DNA of 10,517 nucleotides, from assembly GCA_946481475.1 (NCBI GenBank), contig CAMLOB010000093.1:1-10517 (forward strand), in the 5' to 3' direction. The DNA comes from an uncultured Chlorobiota bacterium (GTDB taxonomy: Bacteria > Bacteroidota > Kapaibacteriia > OLB7). The position numbers and the translations under genes are program-made. The notes beneath the pieces were generated by a model, which saw only the letters and a list, made by a program, of their open reading frames with translations, was not told where the DNA came from and did no database searches. Below are positions 1 through 7,402 of the stretch, one piece after another (within the stretch, counting starts at the first letter, position 1; every line of letters begins with the position of its first letter).

Positions 1-3000
1 GGAGTCGATAACGCAGGGGTGAGCAACTTCTCTGTCCACAGGATCACCGGCACATCGCTCGGCGGCGCTCCCCTTACCACGCCGACGGAATTCGCCAGCG
101 GTCGCTGGCAGGATTTCCGCCACCTCTCCTGGTTCATCAACGGTGACGTCAGTTCAAAAGGCATTCAGGATGCATCGACAGCGATGCGGTGGGAGAACCT
201 CGGAGTCCGTGGTCTGGTCAGGACGGCATTCGGCACCCCGAGCAGAGGGGGAAACAACTTCTTCCACTGTGGCGACGGCGAACTCTTTACCGTCGTACGT
301 ACCGAGCGTGTGGTTCGCCAGCAGGAACTGAACGGTCCCTACACGCCGGAGCAGTTTCAGGTCGAGATGTGGATCACGAACCTTCACCGGGTCTCCGAAC
401 GGACGCCGGTCATGCAGCTTCAAACGCCGATCGTCTCCTATCCGAACAACGACATGCGGTTGAGACTCGACCCGTCGACACCCGCCTCCCGGACGCTGAA
501 TCTCAGGGCGCAGGAGACCCAGAAGCTGACCTGGCTGCTGAACGTCGATTCCCTGTCCAACGATACGCTGGCCGAACTGCAGTTCTATTACAGAGATACC
601 GCAACCGTCAACAAACCTTTGGTCCCGTTCGGTCGGAACTGTCGTCCGCTCGTCTCGTTCAAGGGTGCCTTTATTCCGCCGCCGCCGGATGATCGGCCGC
701 CGGTCATCGACCGGACCGGTTCCGGACGTGACGCCACCGTCTGGTGGACTTTCCGCACGTATGACCGCCATGTCGGTTACCTCTACGACAGCGGACTGGA
801 CCGGATCGAGATCACGCGAAACGATAACAACAACTTCCGGCTGATCACCACACCGAACCCGTTCCAGCGGTGTGATACGAACGTGACCGTGACGCTCAGG
901 GCGGAGGTCGTCGACACAACCCGGGCCGGGCGACTTGACTTGATCGTCTACGATTGCGAGGGGAACAGCCGGACCGAGTCGGTCTCCTATTCTCCACGAC
1001 CCGACCTGTTCAAACCCGAAGTGGTGCGGATCGATTCGGTGGATCGTTTCGACCCGGTGAACTATCCGTGTGCGATACCGGTTCTGGAAGTCTTTATCGA
1101 AGATCAGAAGAATCAGGCGCCGAATGCCGGAGACAACGGTCTCGGCTCGATCGAAGTACTTTCCAGTACGAATTACGATCCGATTGAAATCAATTTCGAC
1201 CGGGGGAACGTGGCGATTGCTTCGTTCGACAAGACCGCCTCGTTCCGTCTGCGCGTCACCGACCGGTATCTTCCGGCCGATGCGACCGTCAGGATTGCCG
1301 ATTACGCCGGGAATGCCGATACGCTCGAATTTTCCTACTGTCCGCTTCCCGATCTGCTCCCGCCGGTAATTACGTCCACACCGGGCGGCGGCGCTCCGGG
1401 CAGAAGCTGGACGGTGGGAGCCGAGGACGTGCGTGACTGGGACCGGGGGCTGAAGGAGGTGGTGGAGATTTCCAACACGAACATGCGCGTGACTCCCTGG
1501 CCCGTACCGATAACGCCGGGGCAGCCGTCGGTCTCGAACATCCTTGTGGAAGTGATTGACGACGCCTCCCCGGCCGAGATCACGCTGGAGGTCCGCGATA
1601 CGTACTACGACGAGACCGATCCCTCGACACACGCCGATCACTCGGACCGCGTCCGGTTCTCCTTCGGAGGGACTCCGGACACGATGGCGCCGAACATCAT
1701 CTTCCGTCGCGATCTCACCGTCCCGGCCAACGAGGTGGTCTTCAACGTCATGGTCAACGACACGCACTACATTGCCGGTGAACTCTACGAATATGATCGC
1801 GGACTTGAATCGGTGACCTGGAGGCTGACCTCGAACATGAGGGTGCGCACGCCGATCTCCTTTACCGACAATCGTCGCGGCGCCACCTTCCAGGTGGAAA
1901 TCATCGACCCGCTGGCAATCGTCGATGCCGACACGATATGCGTGACGGCGGTCGACAGTGCGGCGAACCGGACGGAGGACTGTACGAGCTGGCCGAGCAC
2001 ACCTGACGGCAAGGCACCGATCTTTATCGGGCGACTGGATCTTTCCGCCGGCACGATCACCGGAACGGCCACCGACGACCGGGAATTCGATCGGGGGCTT
2101 GGTTCAATAGAACTTCGGAGCGAGGTCAATCTGGGACCGTATGTACAGAACAATCTGAACGGCGTGCCGACGGCGAACGTGACGGTAAACGTCATCGATC
2201 CGACGCAGCCTATTGCCGGAGAACTGGTGATCCGTGATCTTTACGGCGAGTTCCTGAGCGGGCCCGAGCAGCTTCTGCATACCGTGACGCTTCCCTTCTC
2301 GCTCCCGGTGGTTCGGCTTCATCTGTCGTTGCCCGAACTTGTGGAGGGGGGGGAGGATATCATCGTCCCGGTGCAAGTGATGAACAGTTTCTCCGGTGAC
2401 GACGTCACGCAACTCGATTTCTCGATCAGACACTCGACGAATGCGACGTTTGCCGGAGCCGTGCCGGGCACCGGAAGTGGAAGCTTTACGGCCTCCTCCT
2501 CAGGGGGCGGAAGGGTGGACGTGAGCGTTATGCTGACTCCGGGGACCATGTATGATGCGGGTGATCTGCTCGGCACCGTTCGCTTTACGACCGGGAAGCC
2601 GTACAACGTTGACCTGTTCGACGTCTCGCTCGACTCCACCACGTTCCTCTCCAATAACGGAGCGGAATCGCGGGTGGAGGTACGGGCGACCGGCGATCCG
2701 ATGGCGTCGAGTCTGACGCTGCCTCCGCCCTTCTTCCGGGCAACCACCGATACGCAAACGGTGATCAACGGCGAGTGCAATCGTGTGCTGACCGATCGGA
2801 ACGGATTCTTGCGTCCGGACGGACTGGCGATTCTTGATCTCTATCCCCAGCCGGTTGCCGGTGCCGGCAGTCGCGGACTGACGCTGCTGGTGCGCCGGTT
2901 GCCGGAGAATGAGGGGAGAGCAATGCTCTACCGTGCTGATGGAAACAAGGTTGCCGAGTGGGAAGCGAAGGGGAACGGGCTGCATATCTCAGAGCTCCGG

Positions 3001-3099
3001 ATTACTCTGCCCGAGGAGCTTGCTCCCGGACTTTACTTCGTTCAGGTCCGGAACGCCGACGGTTCCTCTTCGGATCAGGTAAAGATTCTTGTGGAATGA
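1..3099 (+). CDS. Large secreted T9SS cargo protein with five Ig-like repeats, 5' partial
   Basis: The frame is open from the first base, so the GTG at 19 is probably internal and the true start and signal peptide lie outside the window; 1032 residues are visible. After a domain of about 220 residues that I do not recognise come five diverged repeats of 100-116 residues (688-2307). Then follows a beta-rich stretch at about 2308-2694 that resembles a cohesin fold (opening with LSLPELVEGGEDIIVPVQV). The end (about 2830-3096) is a type A T9SS sorting domain: a LDLYPQP start, a central LYRADGNKV strand, then LAPGLYFVQV and a final VKILVE. Such domains direct export across the outer membrane and surface attachment or release. 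The repeats probably act in adhesion or as spacers; no catalytic domain is visible. The gene ends at a strong terminator. Cargo status is fairly sure; function is unknown. Confidence 0.9.
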   Translation, partial: GVDNAGVSNFSVHRITGTSLGGAPLTTPTEFASGRWQDFRHLSWFINGDVSSKGIQDASTAMRWENLGVRGLVRTAFGTPSRGGNNFFHCGDGELFTVVRTERVVRQQELNGPYTPEQFQVEMWITNLHRVSERTPVMQLQTPIVSYPNNDMRLRLDPSTPASRTLNLRAQETQKLTWLLNVDSLSNDTLAELQFYYRDTATVNKPLVPFGRNCRPLVSFKGAFIPPPPDDRPPVIDRTGSGRDATVWWTFRTYDRHVGYLYDSGLDRIEITRNDNNNFRLITTPNPFQRCDTNVTVTLRAEVVDTTRAGRLDLIVYDCEGNSRTESVSYSPRPDLFKPEVVRIDSVDRFDPVNYPCAIPVLEVFIEDQKNQAPNAGDNGLGSIEVLSSTNYDPIEINFDRGNVAIASFDKTASFRLRVTDRYLPADATVRIADYAGNADTLEFSYCPLPDLLPPVITSTPGGGAPGRSWTVGAEDVRDWDRGLKEVVEISNTNMRVTPWPVPITPGQPSVSNILVEVIDDASPAEITLEVRDTYYDETDPSTHADHSDRVRFSFGGTPDTMAPNIIFRRDLTVPANEVVFNVMVNDTHYIAGELYEYDRGLESVTWRLTSNMRVRTPISFTDNRRGATFQVEIIDPLAIVDADTICVTAVDSAANRTEDCTSWPSTPDGKAPIFIGRLDLSAGTITGTATDDREFDRGLGSIELRSEVNLGPYVQNNLNGVPTANVTVNVIDPTQPIAGELVIRDLYGEFLSGPEQLLHTVTLPFSLPVVRLHLSLPELVEGGEDIIVPVQVMNSFSGDDVTQLDFSIRHSTNATFAGAVPGTGSGSFTASSSGGGRVDVSVMLTPGTMYDAGDLLGTVRFTTGKPYNVDLFDVSLDSTTFLSNNGAESRVEVRATGDPMASSLTLPPPFFRATTDTQTVINGECNRVLTDRNGFLRPDGLAILDLYPQPVAGAGSRGLTLLVRRLPENEGRAMLYRADGNKVAEWEAKGNGLHISELRITLPEELAPGLYFVQVRNADGSSSDQVKILVE
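688..2307 (+). repeat. Five tandem diverged Ig-like protein repeats inside the T9SS cargo gene
   Basis: Units begin near 688, 1000, 1348, 1675 and 2002. Each opens with a linker of the form P-D-x-x-x-P-x-[I/V] (DDRPPVI, PDLFKPEVV, PDLLPPVI, PDTMAPNI, PDGKAPIF). Each then has a D-x-G-L turn followed by a hydrophobic strand (YDSGLDRIEI, GDNGLGSIEV, DWDRGLKEVVEI, YDRGLESVTW, FDRGLGSIEL), then an N-containing strand. A V-x-V-x-D-type strand and an 'I.D.aGN'-like strand close most of them. Spacing between D-x-G-L motifs is 115, 103, 118 and 98 residues. DNA identity between units is low, so the duplication is old. Confidence 0.75.
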
Positions 3100-3146
3100 T
3101 TGAAGCCGTTGCGGTGTTGGCGGGGAGGGAAGTCGGATTGTATGAA

Positions 3147-3187
3147 CGGAACCGATCGGACATATCCCGGTCGGTTCCGCTTTTTTT
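3147..3187 (+). terminator. Strong intrinsic terminator
   Basis: A 13-bp stem pairs 3147-3159 (CGGAACCGATCGG) with 3167-3179 (CCGGTCGGTTCCG). It has one G-U pair and a 7-base loop, and is followed at once by seven T (3181-3187). It lies 48 bases after the stop of the secreted-protein gene and 29 bases before the next start, so it separates these two transcripts. Confidence 0.92.
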
Positions 3188-3215
3188 GCCGACATTTTTG
3201 CAGAACAGAAACCGA

Positions 3216-3653
3216 ATGAACATGGAGAAGATCATAGAAGACCGAATAACGGAGTTGCTGCAAGAGGCCGAGACAATCGCTGTGCTCGGGATCAGCGACA
3301 GTCTGATGCGGGACAGCTACAGAATCGGAGAGTTCCTGATAAATGCCGGTTATACCGTCTACCCGGTCAATCCCACCATCGAATCGGTCTTCGGACTGAA
3401 AGCCTATCCCGACCTGGCAAGCCTTCCGGTGAAGGTTGACATCGTTGATGTGTTCCGTAATGCACGGTATGCGAAGGAAGTGGTGCGGCAGGCGATCGAT
3501 GCCGGGGCGAAGGCGATCTGGTTTCAATACGGAGCCGCAGAGGAGGAGGCCGAGAAGATGGCTGAGGAGGCCGGACTGGAAGTGGTCTCCGGACGCTGTA
3601 TTGCCGTGGAGTTCAGGCGACGCGGAATCGAACGGAAATCATCCGCCGGATAG
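3216..3653 (+). CDS. CoA-binding domain protein (YccU-like, CoA_binding_2)
   Basis: The product is 145 residues, the usual size for stand-alone proteins of this family. It has a Rossmann-like nucleotide-binding start (IAVLGISDSLMRDSYRIGEFL, residues 21-41), then GYTVYPVNPTIESVFGLKAY (45-64), VDIVDVFRN (74-82), AKAIWFQYGA (98-107) and GRCIAVEFRR (126-135), in the family order. Relatives bind CoA or a similar ligand; the precise role is not known, and it should not be read as a full acyl-CoA synthetase. The start is ATG 3216 (MNMEKII); ATG 3222 is a close alternative. The frame is open further upstream, but that would run through the terminator, so I reject a longer start. No clear Shine-Dalgarno precedes it. 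It is probably transcribed on its own. Confidence 0.88.
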   Translation: MNMEKIIEDRITELLQEAETIAVLGISDSLMRDSYRIGEFLINAGYTVYPVNPTIESVFGLKAYPDLASLPVKVDIVDVFRNARYAKEVVRQAIDAGAKAIWFQYGAAEEEAEKMAEEAGLEVVSGRCIAVEFRRRGIERKSSAG

Positions 3654-3799
3654 GATTTCTGTATCGGAAAACCTCGTTCGATTGTTCTGTCTGCAGACCG
3701 TCTCCCTTCATTGCCGGTCGGCCGGTCATGCGTAGCTTTATCGTAATCTGCGTGATCGGCGGAGAGTCGCCGGAATCTTCACACAACTTTTAGACGTTC

Positions 3800-5218
3800 A
3801 TGATCCGAGGTTTGCAGACATTCGCATCGACGTTCCTTCTTTTCCTCATCGTCATCGCTTCGGCACCCGCTCAGGACCGGTCGGACCCGGCCACGATGGG
3901 AACGGCCCGCTCCTCGGTCGCAGTCTCGCGCGGAATCGGTGCTCTCTTCACCAATCCGGGTGGGCTCGACTATCATCCGGTCCACGAGACGACGCTTCCG
4001 CACGATCTGGTCTTCTCGATCTACTCGGGCGGAGGCTCGATCGGCGGCACCTACCTGAAGGGGGATGAGTTCAGCCGGATCTTCGGCTCGCTGAACGGAA
4101 CTTCCAACGAAGATCGCGAGCAGATCGGCAAGCTCCTTGTCGACGAACGCCTCTTTGCCAACGGCGGCATCAATTTCCTGAGCGGCATCTGGCGACTGAA
4201 AGGGGGGGGAGGCACGCTCGGTCTGCACTACGGTTCCCGCGCATACGCCCGGATCAATTTTCCCGACTCACTTCCGAAGCTGATCGAGACGAGCAACATC
4301 GCCGATCAGAACTTCCGTTTCGTCAACCGGGGAATCGGGGTGACGTGGCTGACGGAGTTCGGGGTTTCCTACGGCAAGGTCTTCGGTGATCAATCGGCCA
4401 GGGGATGGTTCCCCTCGACCGGACTGGGACTGACCGCAAAACTGATCGGAGGAGTCGGTCACTTCGATGTGGAGGAGAACAGCGCGATCTACATCGATCA
4501 GATCAACGTCAACGGCACACTCCGTTTTCTTGTCCGTGGCGGCTATGTCTTCCAGTCCGCCGAGCCTGATGATTTCGACCAGGTGAACGCCCCCTCGAAC
4601 TTCTTCTCGAATCCCTTCCCGGCGACCGCAGGCTTCGGCTACGGTTTCGATGCGGGCGTCAGCGGTATCCTTTACAGGGGAGAAAAACAGATCTTCCACT
4701 ACGGCCTGGTGTTCGGAAACGTAGGGAGAATCGATTGGAACAACAAGGCACGCGAGCGCCGCGCAAGCGATTTTCACGACACGCTCGGAGCCAGCCTGAC
4801 CGATGCGGAGTTCGAACGGTTTGAAGGGGAGCTTGTGGATGTGGGGAGCTATTCATCTTCTCTTCCGGCCACCTTCCGTGCCGGTCTGGGGATGACGCTC
4901 GGGGCAAACGACCCCGACTTCCAGGGGACGCTGACCATCGGGCTTGAGGGGGAGGCACCCCTGAATCAGGTTCCGGGCAACACGCCCGATCCCCGTCTGG
5001 CTCTCGGCGTCGACTGGAGTATCATACCGGAGTTTGCCCTGCGGACGGGACTTTCGGTCGGCGGCATCAGTCCGGTCGGTCTCGGTCTGGGCGTCGGCGT
5101 TCGTCCGGTGGAGTGGCTCTCGATCGATTTCGGGACAAGCGAACTCAACAGCCTCTTCAGCGGCGACCGGCTTGATCTGGCCGGGAGGATTGCGGTGGGG
5201 ATTACGCCGGGGGAATGA
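3800..5218 (+). CDS. Outer-membrane beta-barrel protein, PorV/DUF5723-like
   Basis: The product is 472 residues. It has a clear Sec signal peptide (MIRG, hydrophobic core TFLLFLIVIA, likely cleavage after SAPAQ, residue 25). The mature start has a PorV/FadL-like motif (ATMGTARSSVAVSRGIGALFTNPGGLDY, 31-58, in which NPGGL matches the usual NPAGL). The rest is glycine- and aromatic-rich with alternating strands, as in GFGYGFDAGVSGILY (278-292) followed by YGLVFGNVGRIDWNN (301-315). That arrangement is typical of DUF5723-type barrels of Bacteroidota. The role is unknown: possibly a porin or lipid transporter, or an accessory to T9SS like PorV. Assignment to one exact family is uncertain. The start at ATG 3800 fits the signal peptide; no Shine-Dalgarno is visible. 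A run of eight G (4202-4209) codes for part of GGGG (135-138). Confidence 0.8.
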   Translation: MIRGLQTFASTFLLFLIVIASAPAQDRSDPATMGTARSSVAVSRGIGALFTNPGGLDYHPVHETTLPHDLVFSIYSGGGSIGGTYLKGDEFSRIFGSLNGTSNEDREQIGKLLVDERLFANGGINFLSGIWRLKGGGGTLGLHYGSRAYARINFPDSLPKLIETSNIADQNFRFVNRGIGVTWLTEFGVSYGKVFGDQSARGWFPSTGLGLTAKLIGGVGHFDVEENSAIYIDQINVNGTLRFLVRGGYVFQSAEPDDFDQVNAPSNFFSNPFPATAGFGYGFDAGVSGILYRGEKQIFHYGLVFGNVGRIDWNNKARERRASDFHDTLGASLTDAEFERFEGELVDVGSYSSSLPATFRAGLGMTLGANDPDFQGTLTIGLEGEAPLNQVPGNTPDPRLALGVDWSIIPEFALRTGLSVGGISPVGLGLGVGVRPVEWLSIDFGTSELNSLFSGDRLDLAGRIAVGITPGE

Positions 5219-5223
5219 CGAAG

Positions 5224-5251
5224 TGCGAATGTCGATTTGCGATTTGCGAAT
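5224..5251 (+). repeat. Short heptamer tandem repeat, TGCGA(A/T)T
   Basis: Four consecutive 7-base units read TGCGAAT, GTCGATT, TGCGATT, TGCGAAT, the second being degenerate. They start five bases after the stop of the barrel-protein gene. They look like the remains of a simple-sequence repeat; no function is evident. Confidence 0.55.
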
Positions 5252-5370
5252 GATCCTCGGCGTTTGTGTCCGCCGCAGCGGATGGTGAAAAACACCAAGG
5301 CCGAGACTCGATGGGCTGCAAGAAGACCGGTACGATCTTTTCCACTCATAATGTATTTCGGGAAGAACCT

Positions 5371-5775
5371 ATGGAACAGACAAGTGAGATCAGGACGGCG
5401 GAAATTCTGACGTCGCAATTTATTCTCGGAGTCGAGGAGGGTGCCCGTTCCGCCTCGTATTATCGTGATGTCCTTGGATTCGACATCGTTCAACGTCCGG
5501 AGGGGACCGGGGAGGGATGGTACGTCGTGGAGCGGGGGAACTTCAGGATCTGGCTTGGGGAGGCCTCGGGATCCTTTACGCCGATTCGTGAATGTCAGGA
5601 CCACACATGGTTTGCCTACGCCGTGGTCGACGATGTGGACGCTCTGTATCGGGAGCTTGCGGATCGGGGGGCGGAGTTCTGGCACGATATCCAGACAAAA
5701 CCGTGGGGCATGCGTGAGTTCGCCGTGACGACGGTCGACGGGCACCGGATCTGTTTCGGACAATCAATCTCCTGA
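5371..5775 (+). CDS. VOC-fold protein (glyoxalase/bleomycin-resistance superfamily)
   Basis: The product is 134 residues, normal for a single VOC protein made of two beta-alpha-beta-beta-beta modules. Module 1 holds ASYYRDVLGFDIV (28-40) and WYVVERGNFRIWLGEA (50-65). Module 2 holds HTWFAYAVVDDVDALYRELADRGAEF (78-103) and MREFAVTTVDGHRICFG (114-130). Of the usual four metal ligands, the first-strand His is missing, and the last position (after DGHRI) is Cys rather than Glu; His78 is present. It is therefore probably not a classical glyoxalase I, and substrate or binding role is unknown. I chose ATG 5371 because it gives the family's normal N-terminus and has GGAAG just upstream; in-frame starts at 5266 and 5311 would add sequence foreign to the family. 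A CATAAT at 5347-5352 could be a -10 box, but no good -35 is present. Confidence 0.85.
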   Translation: MEQTSEIRTAEILTSQFILGVEEGARSASYYRDVLGFDIVQRPEGTGEGWYVVERGNFRIWLGEASGSFTPIRECQDHTWFAYAVVDDVDALYRELADRGAEFWHDIQTKPWGMREFAVTTVDGHRICFGQSIS

Positions 5776-5803
5776 TGGTCGGCATCAGCAACCTGCTTCG
5801 TGT

Positions 5804-5842
5804 AAGGGCTTGCTTGCCGCGTATACAGGCAGGCAAGCCCTT
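5804..5842. terminator. Long inverted repeat between convergent genes, probable bidirectional terminator
   Basis: The arms 5804-5818 (AAGGGCTTGCTTGCC) and 5828-5842 (GGCAGGCAAGCCCTT) form a 15-bp stem with one G-U pair and a 9-base loop. It sits 28 bases after the stop of the VOC gene and 11 bases from the stop of the ClpB-like gene, which points toward it. T-runs are short (three on the plus strand, two on the minus), so it is not a textbook terminator. The stem is strong enough to act as one in both directions or to block transcript decay. Confidence 0.65.
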
Positions 5843-5853
5843 TCTGCATCCGA

Positions 5854-7188
5854 CTATCCCTTCTCAAAATCAATCAACCCCTGCTCGTCCAGCACAACGC
5901 GGACGGTGTCGCCGGCGGTGAAGGCTCCGGAGAGAATCGCCTCGGAGAGGGGATTGATGATGTGTCGCTGGATCACCCGCTTCAGCGGACGGGCACCGTA
6001 AGCGATGTCGTAGCCGAGTTTGGCCAGCCAGTCTTTCGCCTCGTCCTCCACTTCCAGACCGATGTTGTTTGCCCGGAGCATTCGGTAGACCCGTTCGATC
6101 TGCAGGTCGACGATCTTCCGGAGTTCCTCCGGCGTCAGCGGCTTGAAGATGATGATGTCGTCGACCCGGTTCAGGAACTCCGGGCGCATCTCCTTGCGGA
6201 GCAACGTCATCAGTTGGGTGCGAAGTTCTCCCATGATCTCGTCTCGGTTCTCCGGGGTCATCTGTTGCAGACGATCCTGGATCAGGTGGGAGCCGAGATT
6301 CGAGGTCATGATGATGATCGTGTTGGTGAAGTTCACCACACGTCCCTTGCTGTCGGTCAGGCGCCCTTCGTCAAGGACCTGAAGCAGCAGATTGAAAACC
6401 TCCGGGTGGGCTTTCTCGATCTCGTCGAGGAGGATGACGGAGTAGGGGCGACGGCGGACCGCCTCGGTCAGTTGTCCCCCTTCTTCATAGCCGACATACC
6501 CGGGAGGGGCGCCGATCAGTCGGGAGACGGAGAACTTCTCCATATACTCGCTCATGTCGATCCGGACGATGGCCTTCTCGTCATCGAACAGGAACTCGGC
6601 CAGAGCGCGGGCCAGTTCCGTCTTCCCGACACCGGTGGTTCCCATGAAGATGAACGAGCCGATCGGTCTTCCCTGATCCTGCAATCCGGCCCGCGAACGG
6701 CGGATGGCGTCGGAGACGCTCCGGACGGCATCCTCCTGTCCGACGACCCGTTCGTGCAGGCGATCCTCCATCTTCAGCAGCTTCGTCCGTTCGCTCTCCA
6801 GCATACGGGAGACCGGAATGCCGGTCCACCGCGAGACGACGTCGGCGATATCCTCGGCGTCCACTTCTTCCTTCAACAGGTGCTGATGTTGCTGCGCTTC
6901 GGCCAGTCGCTGGTTTGCCTCTTCAAGGCGTTTCTCCAGCTCGATAATGCTGCCGTAGCGGATCTCGGCGACGCGGGCAAGGTCTCCCTTCCGCTCATAG
7001 TCGGCCGCTTCGTTCCTTAACTGTTCCACTTCGCTCTTCATCGAACGGATCGAGCTGATCAGTTCCTTCTCCAGTTCCCACTGCGACTTGAGCTTGTTCC
7101 GCTCCTCGTTCAGCTCGGCCAGCTCACGCTCGATTTCCTCAAGTCTGGCCTTCGTTCCTTCAATGGTATTCTGCTCGGTTCCGGGCAT
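5854..7188 (-). CDS. ClpB-type disaggregase, C-terminal half only (partial M-domain + AAA+ module 2)
   Basis: The product is 444 residues; full ClpB is about 860. Full ClpB is an ATP-driven hexamer that pulls apart protein aggregates with DnaK. What is here starts inside the coiled-coil M-domain (13-108, with [12 protein letters not shown] at 68-79) and goes on through the linker [14 protein letters not shown] (117-130). It contains a full second AAA+ module: Walker A GTTGVGKT (183-190), pore loop GYVGYEEG (230-237), Walker B VILLDE (251-256), sensor-1 TSN (295-297), arginine finger in RPEFLNR (335-341) and sensor-2 GAR (398-400). The C-terminus is normal. Walker A has Thr where ClpB usually has Pro. 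The N-domain and AAA+ module 1 are absent: in-frame TAA and TGA stand 7-12 bases before this ATG, and I see no module 1 sequence upstream before the oppositely oriented plsY. It may be a real short protein, a recent truncation, or an assembly join. No Shine-Dalgarno is seen. Confidence 0.88.
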   Translation of the reverse strand: MPGTEQNTIEGTKARLEEIERELAELNEERNKLKSQWELEKELISSIRSMKSEVEQLRNEAADYERKGDLARVAEIRYGSIIELEKRLEEANQRLAEAQQHQHLLKEEVDAEDIADVVSRWTGIPVSRMLESERTKLLKMEDRLHERVVGQEDAVRSVSDAIRRSRAGLQDQGRPIGSFIFMGTTGVGKTELARALAEFLFDDEKAIVRIDMSEYMEKFSVSRLIGAPPGYVGYEEGGQLTEAVRRRPYSVILLDEIEKAHPEVFNLLLQVLDEGRLTDSKGRVVNFTNTIIIMTSNLGSHLIQDRLQQMTPENRDEIMGELRTQLMTLLRKEMRPEFLNRVDDIIIFKPLTPEELRKIVDLQIERVYRMLRANNIGLEVEDEAKDWLAKLGYDIAYGARPLKRVIQRHIINPLSEAILSGAFTAGDTVRVVLDEQGLIDFEKG

Positions 7189-7283
7189 GGCGATTCATTA
7201 TCCGGTTTGGTTTACATCTTTCAACAATGAATTTCCGCTACCGAATCTACAGCAACCGATGGATTTCCCAAAGTCCATGGTGA

Positions 7284-7338
7284 GATAACCCTGTTGAACA
7301 GAAGAAATTCCCGGGAGTTCCCGGTACACATGGTTATC
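7284..7338 (+). other. Nested inverted repeats, possible three-way-junction RNA or operator
   Basis: The outer arms GATAACC (7284-7290) and GGTTATC (7332-7338) are exact complements. They enclose two more: the palindrome CTGTTGAACAG (7291-7301) and the hairpin CCGGG-agtt-CCCGG (7311-7324). TTCCCGG also occurs twice as a direct repeat, 10 bases apart (7308 and 7318). This could be a structured leader or a regulator-binding site. The stems are short, so chance is not excluded, and it matches no riboswitch I recognise. Confidence 0.35.
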
Positions 7339-7402
7339 CCGTCGACAGAACCGGTCTGAATATCAATGCGTAACGTCAGGTGAAGTCGGGAGGAGGAGGA
7401 CC

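Noticed and set aside
154..1767. A 537-codon ORF on the minus strand across the secreted-protein gene
   Set aside because: It is antisense to a frame with clear repeat and domain structure, is arginine-rich with no recognisable motif, and is what GC-rich codon usage produces on the opposite strand.
2958..3215. A longer N-terminus for the CoA-binding protein (frame open from 2958)
   Set aside because: It would overlap the secreted-protein gene and translate through the terminator; the added residues are not family-like.
5266..5370. A longer N-terminus for the VOC protein
   Set aside because: The added residues do not belong to the fold and run through the hairpins at 5269-5296; a start at 5371 gives the normal family length.
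5962..7020. A 352-codon plus-strand ORF opposite the ClpB-like gene
   Set aside because: It is a mirror of the highly conserved AAA+ coding frame; its sequence has no family features.
7227..7283. An 18-codon plus-strand ORF near the ClpB start
   Set aside because: No ribosome-binding site and no helpful sequence features.
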